A stretch of 64,000 bases of DNA from an uncultured Blautia sp. (GTDB lineage: Bacteria; Bacillota; Clostridia; Lachnospirales; Lachnospiraceae). The notes beneath the pieces are model-generated. The model did no database searches. It was given only the letters and a program-made list of their open reading frames with translations, and was not told where the DNA came from. Shown piece after piece: positions 29,531 to 38,249 of this stretch (position 1 is the first letter of the stretch; the number at the start of each line of letters is the position of its first letter). The DNA lies in the NCBI GenBank assembly GCA_946557785.1, contig CAMNTH010000011.1, positions 26,243-90,242 of the forward strand, written 5' to 3'. A program made the translations under genes and the position numbers.

Positions 29531-30715
29531 ATGAAAGAATTAGAATTAAAATATGGCTGCAACCCTAACCAGAAACCATCCAAAATTTATCTTGCAGACG
29601 GAAATGAACTGCCTATTAAGGTTTTAAGCGGCAGACCCGGATATATTAACTTTCTGGATGCATTTAACGGCTGGCAGCTTGTACGTGACCTGAAGAAAGC
29701 AACCGGACTTCCTGCAGCAACTTCTTTTAAGCATGTTTCCCCTGCAGGTGCTGCAGTGGGCCTTCCGATGACAGAGACCCTGGCAAAGATCTACTGGGTT
29801 GATGATATGGACTGGAAGAATTTTTCACCTATTGCCTGCGCTTATGCAAGGGCAAGAGGTGCTGACAGAATGTCCTCTTTTGGTGATTTCATTTCTTTAT
29901 CTGATGTTTGTGACAAAGATACAGCCCTTTTGATCAAAAGAGAAGTATCTGACGGTGTGATCGCACCTGGATATACAGAAGAAGCTCTGGAAATCCTGAA
30001 GGAGAAGAGAAAAGGCGGCTATAATGTAATTGAGATCGACCCGGATTATGTTCCTGCTCCGCTGGAACACAAGGAAGTGTTTGGTGTAACCTTTGAACAG
30101 GGGCGTCAGGAGCTTTTGATCGATGATGCATTGATCTCCAATATCGTAACAGAAAATAAGGATCTTTCTGAGGAAGCAAAACGTGACCTGAAGGTATCCC
30201 TGATCATACTGAAATATACCCAGTCGAATTCTGTATGCTTTGTAAAAGACGGACAGGCTATCGGCGTAGGCGCAGGACAGCAGTCCCGTGTACACTGCAC
30301 CAGACTTGCAGGACAGAAGGCAGACAACTGGTTTTTGCGTCAGTGCCCTAAGGTAATGAACCTGCCTTTCAAAGAAAGCATCAGCCGTGCAGAGCGTGAC
30401 AATGCCATTGATGTTTATATCGGTGAGGAATATATGGATGTTCTGGCAGATGGGACATGGGAAAATATCTTTACAGAAAAACCGGAGGTATTTACCAGGG
30501 AAGAAAAACGTGCATGGATTGACCAGCTTACAGGTGTTACCCTAGGCTCTGACGCATTTTTCCCATTCAGCGACAATATTGAGCGTGCGCACAAGAGCGG
30601 CGTAAACTACATTGCTCAGCCGGGAGGATCTGTAAGAGACGATGCAGTGATTGAAACCTGCAATAAATACGGAATGGTGATGGCATTTACGGGAATCCGT
30701 CTTTTCCATCATTGA
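29531..30715 (+). CDS. purH: AICAR transformylase, stand-alone (PurH C-terminal type)
   Basis: Transfers the formyl group of 10-formyl-THF to AICAR (ZMP), giving FAICAR. The 394-residue protein corresponds only to the transformylase part of PurH: LKYGCNPNQKPSKIY, NFLDAFNGWQLV, the catalytic Lys-His in SFKHVSPAGAAVG, and PGGSVRDDAVIETC near the end. The MGS-like cyclohydrolase domain is missing and is replaced by the separate enzyme encoded just upstream. ATCAGGAGGAAC precedes the ATG. ZTP, the riboswitch ligand, derives from its substrate. Confidence 0.93.
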   Translation: MKELELKYGCNPNQKPSKIYLADGNELPIKVLSGRPGYINFLDAFNGWQLVRDLKKATGLPAATSFKHVSPAGAAVGLPMTETLAKIYWVDDMDWKNFSPIACAYARARGADRMSSFGDFISLSDVCDKDTALLIKREVSDGVIAPGYTEEALEILKEKRKGGYNVIEIDPDYVPAPLEHKEVFGVTFEQGRQELLIDDALISNIVTENKDLSEEAKRDLKVSLIILKYTQSNSVCFVKDGQAIGVGAGQQSRVHCTRLAGQKADNWFLRQCPKVMNLPFKESISRAERDNAIDVYIGEEYMDVLADGTWENIFTEKPEVFTREEKRAWIDQLTGVTLGSDAFFPFSDNIERAHKSGVNYIAQPGGSVRDDAVIETCNKYGMVMAFTGIRLFHH

Positions 30716-30742
30716 TCATAGGAAGTTACAGGAGTATCGGTT

Positions 30743-32224
30743 ATGCCAGTTTTTGATTTTCGAAATATGCCGGAGGAAAAAAAACAGAGTCAGTGTACTT
30801 ATACTGCATTTTGGTCAAATGAACAGGAGGCTTCGCCGGAAAAGCCGATCTTAGTCCTGTCCAATAATGAGCGGGAGTGGAAACACCACTCCTGCGGTGT
30901 TTTTGCCAACCAGAATCAGCGGACTGCATTTGAATTTGAAGAAGAGGATGGGACGGTCAGTGCAGATATATGGAAGGTGGACGTGCGTTTTATAAGCCTT
31001 CTTAAATGGCTTGGAGAGAACCGCATTCATGTGCGGCTGTCAGGGGAGAACCGGGAGGATGGCTATGCGGTTTACAGGATACGCGAGATTGCTTTTGGAG
31101 GCGGTACGAAGCTGTCTGCAGAGGATGGTTTTCTGCAGTATATGATAGAACGGCTTTTTTCCAGCAGTGCTCCTGCACAAGAGCCTGAGGATGAGGAGCA
31201 GGATGAAACAGGGGATCATATGAAGCTTACCAGCCTGCAGAGCATTACGGACTTTCTGACCTGTGCAGGAAGGACTCTGCCGGATAATATTCGTCTGTGG
31301 GCAAGAAGAAACCTTGCGGTAGCACGTTCCCATGAAGTGACAGCGGAAGAGAGGCACCATGCCCAGAGAGCGCTTTCTATTATGATGAATGTACAGTGGA
31401 AAAACAATTATTTTGAATCCATTGATCCTGTGGAAGCGCGCAGAATCCTGGATGAGGAGCTGTACGGCATGGAACGTGTAAAACAGCGGATAATGGAGAC
31501 CATCATACAAATCAACCGCACCCATACTCTTCCAGCCTATGGAATACTGTTGGCAGGTCCTGCAGGAACAGGAAAGTCCCAGATTGCCTATGCGGTGGCC
31601 AGGATTTTAAAACTGCCCTGGACTACACTGGATATGAGTTCCATTCATGATCCGGAACAGCTTACAGGCAGCTCCCGTATTTATGCAAATGCAAAGCCCG
31701 GTATTATTATGGAAGCCTTTTCTATGGCAGGTGAGTCCAATCTTGTCTTTATTATCAATGAGCTGGATAAGGCATCTTCCGGAAAGGGAAACGGCAATCC
31801 GGCAGATGTGCTTTTAACGCTTTTGGATAATCTTGGATTTACGGACAATTACATAGAATGTATGATTCCTACCGTTGGCGTTTATCCCATTGCGACTGCC
31901 AATGATAAGGAGCAGATCAGCGCACCTCTTATGTCCCGTTTTGCAGTGATTGATATTCCGGATTATACGCCGGAGGAAAAGAAGATCATCTTTTCAGAAT
32001 TTGTGCTTCCCAAGGTACTAAAGCGCATCAGTCTCTGTAAGGAGGAATGCATTGTAACGCCGGAGGCTTTGGATGCTGTGATTGAAAAATATGCGGATAC
32101 TACGGGAATCCGTGACCTTGAGCAGGCGGCAGAGCATATGGTAGCCAATGCGCTGTACCAGATTGAGGTAGAACATAGGAAACGGGTGGTGTTTGATGCA
32201 GATATGGTAAGAAATCTTTTATAA
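30743..32224 (+). CDS. Lon-like AAA+ ATPase without protease domain
   Basis: The 493-residue protein has an unfamiliar N-terminal part (1-160), an acidic linker near 146-158, a helical segment, and a AAA+ module most like Lon: Walker A AGPAGTGKSQ at 271-280, the Lon-like SSRIYANAKPGIIMEAF, Walker B LVFIINELDK at 334-343, sensor-1 IATAND, and a C-terminal helical lid with TTGIRDLEQAAEHMV. It ends there: no Lon serine-lysine protease domain follows. The Walker B Asp is Asn339 while Glu340 remains. It starts 27 nt after the transformylase gene and is probably in the ZTP-controlled operon. Likely a chaperone or remodelling ATPase; substrate unknown. Confidence 0.8.
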   Translation: MPVFDFRNMPEEKKQSQCTYTAFWSNEQEASPEKPILVLSNNEREWKHHSCGVFANQNQRTAFEFEEEDGTVSADIWKVDVRFISLLKWLGENRIHVRLSGENREDGYAVYRIREIAFGGGTKLSAEDGFLQYMIERLFSSSAPAQEPEDEEQDETGDHMKLTSLQSITDFLTCAGRTLPDNIRLWARRNLAVARSHEVTAEERHHAQRALSIMMNVQWKNNYFESIDPVEARRILDEELYGMERVKQRIMETIIQINRTHTLPAYGILLAGPAGTGKSQIAYAVARILKLPWTTLDMSSIHDPEQLTGSSRIYANAKPGIIMEAFSMAGESNLVFIINELDKASSGKGNGNPADVLLTLLDNLGFTDNYIECMIPTVGVYPIATANDKEQISAPLMSRFAVIDIPDYTPEEKKIIFSEFVLPKVLKRISLCKEECIVTPEALDAVIEKYADTTGIRDLEQAAEHMVANALYQIEVEHRKRVVFDADMVRNLL

Positions 32225-32227
32225 CAT

Positions 32228-32256
32228 AAAAAACTCCCTTGATTTATCAAGGGAGT
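32228..32256 (-). terminator. Terminator after tRNA-Gly
   Basis: A perfect inverted repeat ACTCCCTTGAT/ATCAAGGGAGT (32233-32243, 32246-32256) is followed on the minus strand by a T run (32233-32228). On the plus strand it lies just after the AAA+ gene and may also end that operon. Confidence 0.8.
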
Positions 32257-32260
32257 AAAG

Positions 32261-32333
32261 AGCGATAGACGGGGCTCGAACCCGCGGTCTCGACCTTGGC
32301 AAGGTCGCGCGTTACCAACTACGCCACTATCGC
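32261..32333 (-). tRNA. tRNA-Gly (anticodon GCC)
   Basis: The minus strand gives a 73-nt cloverleaf: acceptor GCGATAG pairs with CTATCGC, anticodon loop CTTGCCA (anticodon GCC), T-arm loop in GGGTTCGAGCCC, discriminator T. CCA is not encoded. A terminator follows immediately. Confidence 0.95.
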
Positions 32334-32441
32334 ATTTCTTATCGCTTAAATATATGTATCTCAGCGACAAGATATATAATACTACAAGCAGATTGGTTTG
32401 TCAAATACTTTTTTTGTTTTTTTACATATTTTTACAGTTTT

Positions 32442-33122
32442 TTATTCAGGATGATAGTAGCGCAGGACATGTTCCGGATACCGCTGGTCACCGTAGTCCC
32501 AGGGTCCTGCTGTATTCCGGAAGGGATTGTCTTGTGCCCGTTCCCTGCCGCTGCTGGCCATCTTGGCAAAAGCCTCCGCACTTTCCTGGGTCCAGACAGT
32601 CTCATGATGCTCCTCCATATAAGAAAGATAGCTGTCTGCACCAAAATTGTATGCCTGGAGAGCAATGGATATACGATCCACATCAAGGGGATCCTGTACA
32701 TTGGCTTTTTCCAGGGCATATTTTAACTCCTGGACTCCGCATTCCAGGGAATACTCCACATCCGTAATTCCGTTAGGCTCCTGGGGATATATGGTATTGA
32801 AGGCACCTTCTGAGGACTGCATTACATCAGGACCCTTTCCGGAGCTTTCCTGCATCATCAATGCAAGCAGAAGATCCACATAATCAGACATTCCGTAATT
32901 TGCAGCAATCCGCTCCATATCCGCTCTGTAGGATTCACAGGAAGAATTGATCCTGTGAATTGTGTTTTTATCATTTCCCGGCAGATTCAGGAGAATCAGG
33001 GTCATAGCGGCAGCAAGGATAAAGAATGCGATAAAAAGTTTCTGCCTTTTCACCTGCGCAGCCCGGATGGCTTTCTTTTGTTCTTTTGTGTATTTTTTGT
33101 AAGGCTCTTTTGTCTTTTTCAT
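32442..33122 (-). CDS. Lysozyme-like lytic transglycosylase, membrane-anchored
   Basis: A 226-residue wall hydrolase with a Lys-rich cytosolic start (1-28), one membrane helix (about 30-46) and an extracellular lysozyme-like domain resembling the N-terminal muramidase of CwlT. It contains LLALMMQESSGKGPDVMQSSEG, where the Glu of MMQESSG is the probable catalytic residue, then ALQAYNFGADSYL. No NlpC/P60 domain follows, so it is a single-domain form. The gene is leftward and monocistronic, with the tRNA downstream. Confidence 0.82.
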   Translation of the reverse strand: MKKTKEPYKKYTKEQKKAIRAAQVKRQKLFIAFFILAAAMTLILLNLPGNDKNTIHRINSSCESYRADMERIAANYGMSDYVDLLLALMMQESSGKGPDVMQSSEGAFNTIYPQEPNGITDVEYSLECGVQELKYALEKANVQDPLDVDRISIALQAYNFGADSYLSYMEEHHETVWTQESAEAFAKMASSGRERAQDNPFRNTAGPWDYGDQRYPEHVLRYYHPE

Positions 33123-33287
33123 AGCTCTATTGTAATGGAAAAATAATGGTTTGAAAAGTGATTTTTGAAAAGGTTTTCTTAAAAAAGAATAAACAAAGCG
33201 CGTAAAATTGCAAATTGGAGATCTATATGTTATGATGGGAAAAACGTATAGGTGAATTAATTTTACGCAAAGGCAGAAAGGAATTAC

Positions 33288-34400
33288 ATGATAATAAAGA
33301 TTAGGAAAAGACTTTGCTGTGCAGCCATTGGATGTACGGCATTTATTTTAGCGCCGGTACGGGTTCATGCAGAGGTGCTTGACTATGCAGGGGCGGAGGC
33401 TTTTTATCAGGAAGCGGGGGATGCACCGGAATATTATGAAATCGGAAACGGAACAGGGGAAGCAGTGAGGGTGCTGGATTATGAGGATGTTCTCTATGTA
33501 ACAACCAGGGAAGCCGAAATCCGCATGGTTCCCGAAACATCCGGAAAGCTCCTTCGTACAGTCCTTTTGGGGACAAAGCTTACCCAGACCTCCATCTGCA
33601 GCAACGGCTTTAGTAAGGTGGTATATCAGGACGAGAAGGGAGAGGCGGTGATCGGATATATTGAGACAGAAATGCTCAGCGACCGTTCTCTTATGACAAA
33701 GATGGATGATAAGGTGGTAGTGGATCATGACACGGATATATTAGATTATCCGGGAAAAAAAGATGGGGAAATCATAGGAGAAGCGCTGGAGTATGATGAA
33801 TATGCAAGAACGGCTACGGTAAACGGTGTGTGGAGCAGAATTGTCTATGAAGACGAAAATGGCACAGAGCAGACCGGATACCTTCCAACCAGTGCCCTTA
33901 AAGGACAGGACGAAGAGATTACCGTTGTGTCCATGGCAGATGAAAAAGGGAAAGACGGGAATGCAGGAACTCTTTCCGAAAGCGAAGGGGAAGGGGTTTT
34001 TGCAGAGGCAGTGGAGCGTGTGAAGGAGGTTTCGGATGAAGAAGCAACGGTTGCTGCTGTTGGAGTAAGGATTGGAGAACCGGTATCCGTATCCTCCGAG
34101 GCAACCCTGAAATCCCTTGGGTATTTCCGTATTACCCATTATTGTCCCTGCAGCCTTTGCTGCGGACCGTGGGCAGACGGCATTACATCCACAGGCACGA
34201 CTGCAGTGACAAACCATACCATTGCAGTAGACCCCGCCCAGATTCCATACGGTTCCCAGGTGGTCATCAATGGACAGGTATATGTAGCAGAAGACTGCGG
34301 AGGTGCGATAAAAAAGGATTGTATCGATGTTTATGTTGCCAGTCATGCGGAAGGAGAAGCAAAGGGCGTGTATTACACGGAAGTTTATCTGATCCAATAA
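33288..34400 (+). CDS. SH3 / 3D-domain cell-wall protein
   Basis: The 370-residue protein has a signal peptide (about 1-27, RKRLCCAAIGCTAFILAPVRVHA), two SH3-like segments (about 65-130 and 145-205), an acidic linker, and a C-terminal 3D domain (about 275-370) with three conserved Asp in VDPAQIPYGS, AEDCGGAIKKDCID and the final strand. The 3D fold is a double-psi barrel found in resuscitation/lytic-transglycosylase-like proteins such as YabE and YocH, so it probably acts on peptidoglycan outside the cell. AGAAAGGA precedes ATG 33288. Confidence 0.83.
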   Translation: MIIKIRKRLCCAAIGCTAFILAPVRVHAEVLDYAGAEAFYQEAGDAPEYYEIGNGTGEAVRVLDYEDVLYVTTREAEIRMVPETSGKLLRTVLLGTKLTQTSICSNGFSKVVYQDEKGEAVIGYIETEMLSDRSLMTKMDDKVVVDHDTDILDYPGKKDGEIIGEALEYDEYARTATVNGVWSRIVYEDENGTEQTGYLPTSALKGQDEEITVVSMADEKGKDGNAGTLSESEGEGVFAEAVERVKEVSDEEATVAAVGVRIGEPVSVSSEATLKSLGYFRITHYCPCSLCCGPWADGITSTGTTAVTNHTIAVDPAQIPYGSQVVINGQVYVAEDCGGAIKKDCIDVYVASHAEGEAKGVYYTEVYLIQ

Positions 34401-34405
34401 AGAAA

Positions 34406-34450
34406 GAGAGCCAATGACCTGTAAAAGTCACTGGCTCTCCGTTGTTTTAG
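34406..34450. terminator. Bidirectional terminator
   Basis: GAGAGCCA pairs with TGGCTCTC and TGAC with GTCA (34406-34439). T residues follow on the plus strand and an A-rich tract precedes, so it can end both the 3D-domain gene (+) and metY (-). Confidence 0.8.
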
Positions 34451-34468
34451 AAGAAGCACATTTGTGTT

Positions 34469-35749
34469 CTATGCGTTTTCAAGAGCTTTGGAAAGATCTG
34501 CAATAATATCATCCACATGTTCAATCCCTACAGAGAGACGGATCATACCCGGGGAAACACCTGCTTCTGCAAGCTGTTCGTCATTCATCTGGCGGTGGGT
34601 GTGGCTGGCAGGGTGAAGCACCATGGTCTTGGATGCTGCTACGTGGGTGCAGATATTGGCCATTTCCAGGCTGTCCATGAAACGGACTGCAGTGTCACGG
34701 CCGCCTTTTAATTCAAAGGAGATTACTCCGCAGGTGCCGCCTGGCAGGTATTTTTGTGCAAGGGAGTGGTATTTGTCCCCAGGAAGTCCTGCGTAGTTTA
34801 CGGAAGCAACCTTTTCATGGGAATGAAGGAATTCTGCGACCTTTTGTGCATTGTAACAATGGCGTTCCACACGAAGGGGAAGGGTTTCCAATCCCACATT
34901 CAGCAGGAAACAGTTCATGGGAGACGGAATGGAGCCAAGGTCACGCATAAGCTGGGAAGTAGCTTTCATGATATAAGCCTTTTTGCCGAATTGCCTGGTA
35001 TAAACAACGCCGTGGTAGGACTCATCAGGCTCTGTAAGGCCGTGGTACTTATACCCGTAGGCTTCCCAGTCAAAATTGCCGCTGTCAATGATCGCACCAC
35101 CTACCTGAAGTCCATGGCCGTCCATATATTTTGTAGTAGAATGGGTTACAATATCAGCACCCCATTCAATAGGGCGGCAGTTCACCGGAGTTGCGAAGGT
35201 GTTGTCAACGATCAGGGGAACTGCGTGGTCATGGGCGGCTTTGGCAAATTTCTCAATATCCAGGACAACCAGTGCAGGATTGGCAATGGTTTCCGCAAAA
35301 AGGACCTTGGTATTGGGACGGAAAGCCCCGGCAATTTCTTCGGCTGTGGCATCCGTATCTACGAAGGTGCAGTCAATGCCCAGTTTCTTCAAAGTAACGC
35401 CTAAAAGGTTAAAGGTTCCGCCGTAAATGGTGGAAGCCGCAACTACATGATCGCCTGCTTCGCAGATATTAAATACAGCGTAGAAGTTGGCTGCCTGACC
35501 GGAAGAGGTCAGGATTGCGGCAACTCCTCCCTCCAGAGCAGCAATTTTGGCAGCAACGGCATCATTGGTAGGATTCTGCAGGCGGGAATAGAAGTAGCCC
35601 TCTGCTTTCAGATCAAAAAGCTGTCCCATTTCGTCAGTGGTGTCATATTTGAATGTGGTACTTTGATAAATGGGAAGCGCACAGGGTTCTCCCTTTGAGG
35701 GGGTATATCCTGCATGAAGACAATTAGTTTCTAATTTAAAGTCACTCAT
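34469..35749 (-). CDS. metY: O-acetylhomoserine sulfhydrylase (MetY)
   Basis: PLP enzyme that makes homocysteine from O-acetylhomoserine and sulfide, or methionine from methanethiol. The 426-residue protein has fold-type I signatures: YQSTTFKYDTTDEMGQLF, SSGQAANFYAVFN, PLIVDNTFATP and the PLP lysine Lys207 in VTHSTTKYMDGHG, with the C-terminal IRLSVGIEHVDDIIADL. GAAAGGACAC precedes the ATG. It is divergent from the 5-oxoproline operon. No SAM riboswitch was seen in the 211-nt intergenic region. Confidence 0.94.
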   Translation of the reverse strand: MSDFKLETNCLHAGYTPSKGEPCALPIYQSTTFKYDTTDEMGQLFDLKAEGYFYSRLQNPTNDAVAAKIAALEGGVAAILTSSGQAANFYAVFNICEAGDHVVAASTIYGGTFNLLGVTLKKLGIDCTFVDTDATAEEIAGAFRPNTKVLFAETIANPALVVLDIEKFAKAAHDHAVPLIVDNTFATPVNCRPIEWGADIVTHSTTKYMDGHGLQVGGAIIDSGNFDWEAYGYKYHGLTEPDESYHGVVYTRQFGKKAYIMKATSQLMRDLGSIPSPMNCFLLNVGLETLPLRVERHCYNAQKVAEFLHSHEKVASVNYAGLPGDKYHSLAQKYLPGGTCGVISFELKGGRDTAVRFMDSLEMANICTHVAASKTMVLHPASHTHRQMNDEQLAEAGVSPGMIRLSVGIEHVDDIIADLSKALENA

Positions 35750-35874
35750 TTCTTTTGTGTCCTTTCTGAAAGATATGATATAGAATCATACCACAAAAGT
35801 TCTGCTGAAACAATGCGCTTATGCAGATGCAAAAGAGTTTCTATAGTGTTTTTATAGTTTATTGTGAAAACGGA

Positions 35875-35903
35875 TTGCAAATTTTGTACGCTTTTAGTAT
35901 AAT
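35875..35903 (+). promoter_or_regulatory. Promoter of the DUF969-DUF979-pcp operon
   Basis: TTGCAA (35875-35880) and TATAAT (35898-35903) with 17-nt spacing lie 58 nt before the first start codon. Confidence 0.75.
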
Positions 35904-35960
35904 AATTTAGAAATGGTGTAAATTATTGTGCATATTTTACATCGGGAAAGGAGAGATGAT

Positions 35961-36635
35961 ATGGAATATATCAAATTAATAGGTATCCTCATTATCGTGC
36001 TGGGTTTTGCACTGAAACTGGATGTCCTGGCAACAGTGCTGGTGGCAGGCATTGTAACCGGACTGGTATCAGGATTGGACTTTGTGCATATTTTGGAGAT
36101 CATTGGTTCATCCTTTGTAAATAACAGGCTAATGTCTATTTTCCTGATTATGTTTCCGGTAATTGCCATTATTGAGAGATATGGGATGAAGGAACGGGCA
36201 GCTTATCTTATCGGGAAAATTAAGAACGCTTCAGCCGGGAAGGTGCTGTCAATCTGGATCGTGATCCGCTCCATTGCCTCTGCACTGAACATTCGAATCG
36301 GAGGACATGTACAGTTTATCCGCCCTTTGATCCTGCCTATGACTTCTGCAGCTGCTGAGAAATCCAAAGGGAGTGCGCTGACGGAGAAAGAAGAAGAGAA
36401 AGTAAAAGGCCTTTCAGCTGCAACAGAGAACTATGGGAATTTCTTTGCACAAAATTGTTTCCCTGCATCTGCCAGCGTTGTACTGATTCAGTCCGGTCTT
36501 GCACTTGCAGGATATGAGGTTTCGTTATCTGATATCGCGTCCTCAGCAATTTATGTGATGGTGATATCCATCGTCCTGACGATCCTGCAGGTTCTTCTGT
36601 TTGACAGAAAGGTGAAGGGAGGAAAGAAGAAATGA
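35961..36635 (+). CDS. DUF969 membrane protein, putative 5-oxoproline transporter subunit
   Basis: A 224-residue integral membrane protein of the DUF969 family with several helices (about 3-40, 52-70, 95-115, 165-215) and conserved-looking IRIGGHVQFIRPLILPM and ENYGNFFAQNCFPASA. DUF969 and DUF979 occur as neighbours and with pyroglutamyl peptidase, and have been named as subunits of a putative 5-oxoproline transporter by genomic context. GAAAGGAGAG precedes ATG 35961, which decides against the frame start at 35928. It overlaps the DUF979 gene by 4 nt. Confidence 0.82.
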   Translation: MEYIKLIGILIIVLGFALKLDVLATVLVAGIVTGLVSGLDFVHILEIIGSSFVNNRLMSIFLIMFPVIAIIERYGMKERAAYLIGKIKNASAGKVLSIWIVIRSIASALNIRIGGHVQFIRPLILPMTSAAAEKSKGSALTEKEEEKVKGLSAATENYGNFFAQNCFPASASVVLIQSGLALAGYEVSLSDIASSAIYVMVISIVLTILQVLLFDRKVKGGKKK

Positions 36636-37591
36636 CAGATTTTTTAAGCATTTATTTTCCTGAGTTTTTTTATGTACTTTGCGGTCTTGTATGTTTTGAC
36701 ACTGCTTTTCGGGCAAGGAAGAATGCACAGGCAAAGACAGGGACCATTTTGTTTTGGACTCTGACTGGTCTGATCTTTATGCTTGGCAAGGTACTGCCGC
36801 CTGTTATGGTAGGCGCTATGCTTGTGATCATGGGATGCCTGACTGCGGCTAAGCAGGTAAGGATGGGCAAATTCACGGAGTCTACACAGGAATCCAGACA
36901 GGCTGCAAGCGAAAGGATCGGAACCAGGATCTTTGTTCCGGCAGTTACCGTAGGCGTTATTGCCCTGGCATTATCTTTTGTAAAATACAATGTAGAAAAA
37001 GACGGGGTAATTACCGCAACTGCTTTAAACGGCGCCATTATGACCGGAGTAGCCTGTGTGGTAGCCCTTGTTCTGGCTTTTATCATCTGCAAACCCAAGG
37101 TATCTGAAACGAGGGAGGATACGTCACGTCTTTTGATGCAGGTAGGCGCCGCATGTCTGCTTCCGCAGCTTCTTGGAGCACTGGGCAGCGTGTTTTCTGA
37201 AGCAGGCGTGGGGGAAGTGATCTCCGGCATGATTTCCTCTGTAGTGCCCAAGGGAAATACTGTGATCGGCGTTGTCATCTATGTATTGGGTATGGTGGTC
37301 TTTACAATGATCATGGGAAATGCATTTGCTGCATTTACGGTGATTACTGCCGGAATTGGCGTTCCTTTTGTTATTATGCAGGGCGGCAACCCGGCTATTA
37401 TCGGCGCCTTGGGCATGACTGCAGGCTACTGCGGAACCTTAATGACCCCAATGGCTGCGAATTTCAATATCGTGCCCTGTGCAGTCCTGGAAACAAAGGA
37501 TAGCAAATGGGCAGTGATCAGAGCGCAGCTTCCCATGGCGCTTACCATGATCGTGGTGCATATTATCCTGATGCTTGTACTTGGCTTTTGA
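36632..37591 (+). CDS. DUF979 membrane protein, putative 5-oxoproline transporter subunit
   Basis: The 319-residue protein has about eight to ten predicted membrane segments spread across its length, with a polar loop at about 78-100. Glycine-rich MGNAFAAFTVITAGIGVPF and ALGMTAGYCGTLMTPMAANFN near the C-terminus resemble transport cores. The start ATG overlaps the DUF969 stop (ATGA), typical of translational coupling between subunits. pcp follows 16 nt later. The transport role rests on genomic association and is not shown by the sequence alone. Confidence 0.82.
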   Translation: MTDFLSIYFPEFFYVLCGLVCFDTAFRARKNAQAKTGTILFWTLTGLIFMLGKVLPPVMVGAMLVIMGCLTAAKQVRMGKFTESTQESRQAASERIGTRIFVPAVTVGVIALALSFVKYNVEKDGVITATALNGAIMTGVACVVALVLAFIICKPKVSETREDTSRLLMQVGAACLLPQLLGALGSVFSEAGVGEVISGMISSVVPKGNTVIGVVIYVLGMVVFTMIMGNAFAAFTVITAGIGVPFVIMQGGNPAIIGALGMTAGYCGTLMTPMAANFNIVPCAVLETKDSKWAVIRAQLPMALTMIVVHIILMLVLGF

Positions 37592-37607
37592 TAAAGGAGA
37601 AGAAAAC

Positions 37608-38249
37608 ATGAAGATTTTAGTAACCGGTTTCGATCCTTTTGGAGGCGAACCTATTAACCCTGCCATTGAAACAGTAAAACGGCTTCCGGATGTGATCGCA
37701 GGAGCAGAGATCGTGAAGCTGGAGATTCCAACAATATGTCATAAATCTCTGCAGGTGATTGAGGAGGCGATTGAAAAATATGACCCGGATGTAATCCTTT
37801 CCATTGGACAGGCAGGGGGAAGACCGGACATTACTGTGGAGCGAATTGGGATTAATGTAGATGACTGCAGGATACCGGATAATGCAGGAAACCAGTTTAT
37901 AGACGAACCTGTATATCCGGACGGTCCGGCAGCGTATTTTGTCACTGTTCCTATTAAATCAATGGTACAGAAAATAAAGAGCAGGGGAATTCCTGCATCC
38001 GTATCCAATACGGCAGGAACCTTTGTATGCAATCATGTTACTTATGGGGTATGCCACCTTACGGCAACCAGATATCCTGGAAAGCGCAGCGGATTTATCC
38101 ACATTCCTTTTTTGCCCCAGCAGGTAATAGATAAGAAGAACATGCCTTCCATGTCTCAGGAACTTTTGGTGGAAGGGATTACGGCAGCCATAGAGGCTAT
38201 TGCAGAAACTTCAGAGGATATTAAAGTAACAGGCGGTGCGACCCACTGA
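37608..38249 (+). CDS. pcp: Pyroglutamyl-peptidase I
   Basis: A cysteine peptidase that removes N-terminal 5-oxoproline from peptides. The 213-residue protein has the triad Glu79 (VERIGINVDD), Cys141 (SNTAGTFVCNHVTYG) and His165 (GFIHIPFLP), plus GFDPFGGEPINPA at the start. ATAAAGGAG precedes ATG 37608; the longer frame from 37575 has no site. The product, 5-oxoproline, is what the two preceding genes are suspected to move. Its stop codon shares a base with the start of the next gene (TGATG). Confidence 0.95.
   Translation: MKILVTGFDPFGGEPINPAIETVKRLPDVIAGAEIVKLEIPTICHKSLQVIEEAIEKYDPDVILSIGQAGGRPDITVERIGINVDDCRIPDNAGNQFIDEPVYPDGPAAYFVTVPIKSMVQKIKSRGIPASVSNTAGTFVCNHVTYGVCHLTATRYPGKRSGFIHIPFLPQQVIDKKNMPSMSQELLVEGITAAIEAIAETSEDIKVTGGATH

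Noticed and set aside
32442..33122. Conjugative-element lysozyme (CwlT) as part of a mobile element
   Set aside because: It lacks the NlpC/P60 half of CwlT and lies among housekeeping genes with no transfer genes nearby.
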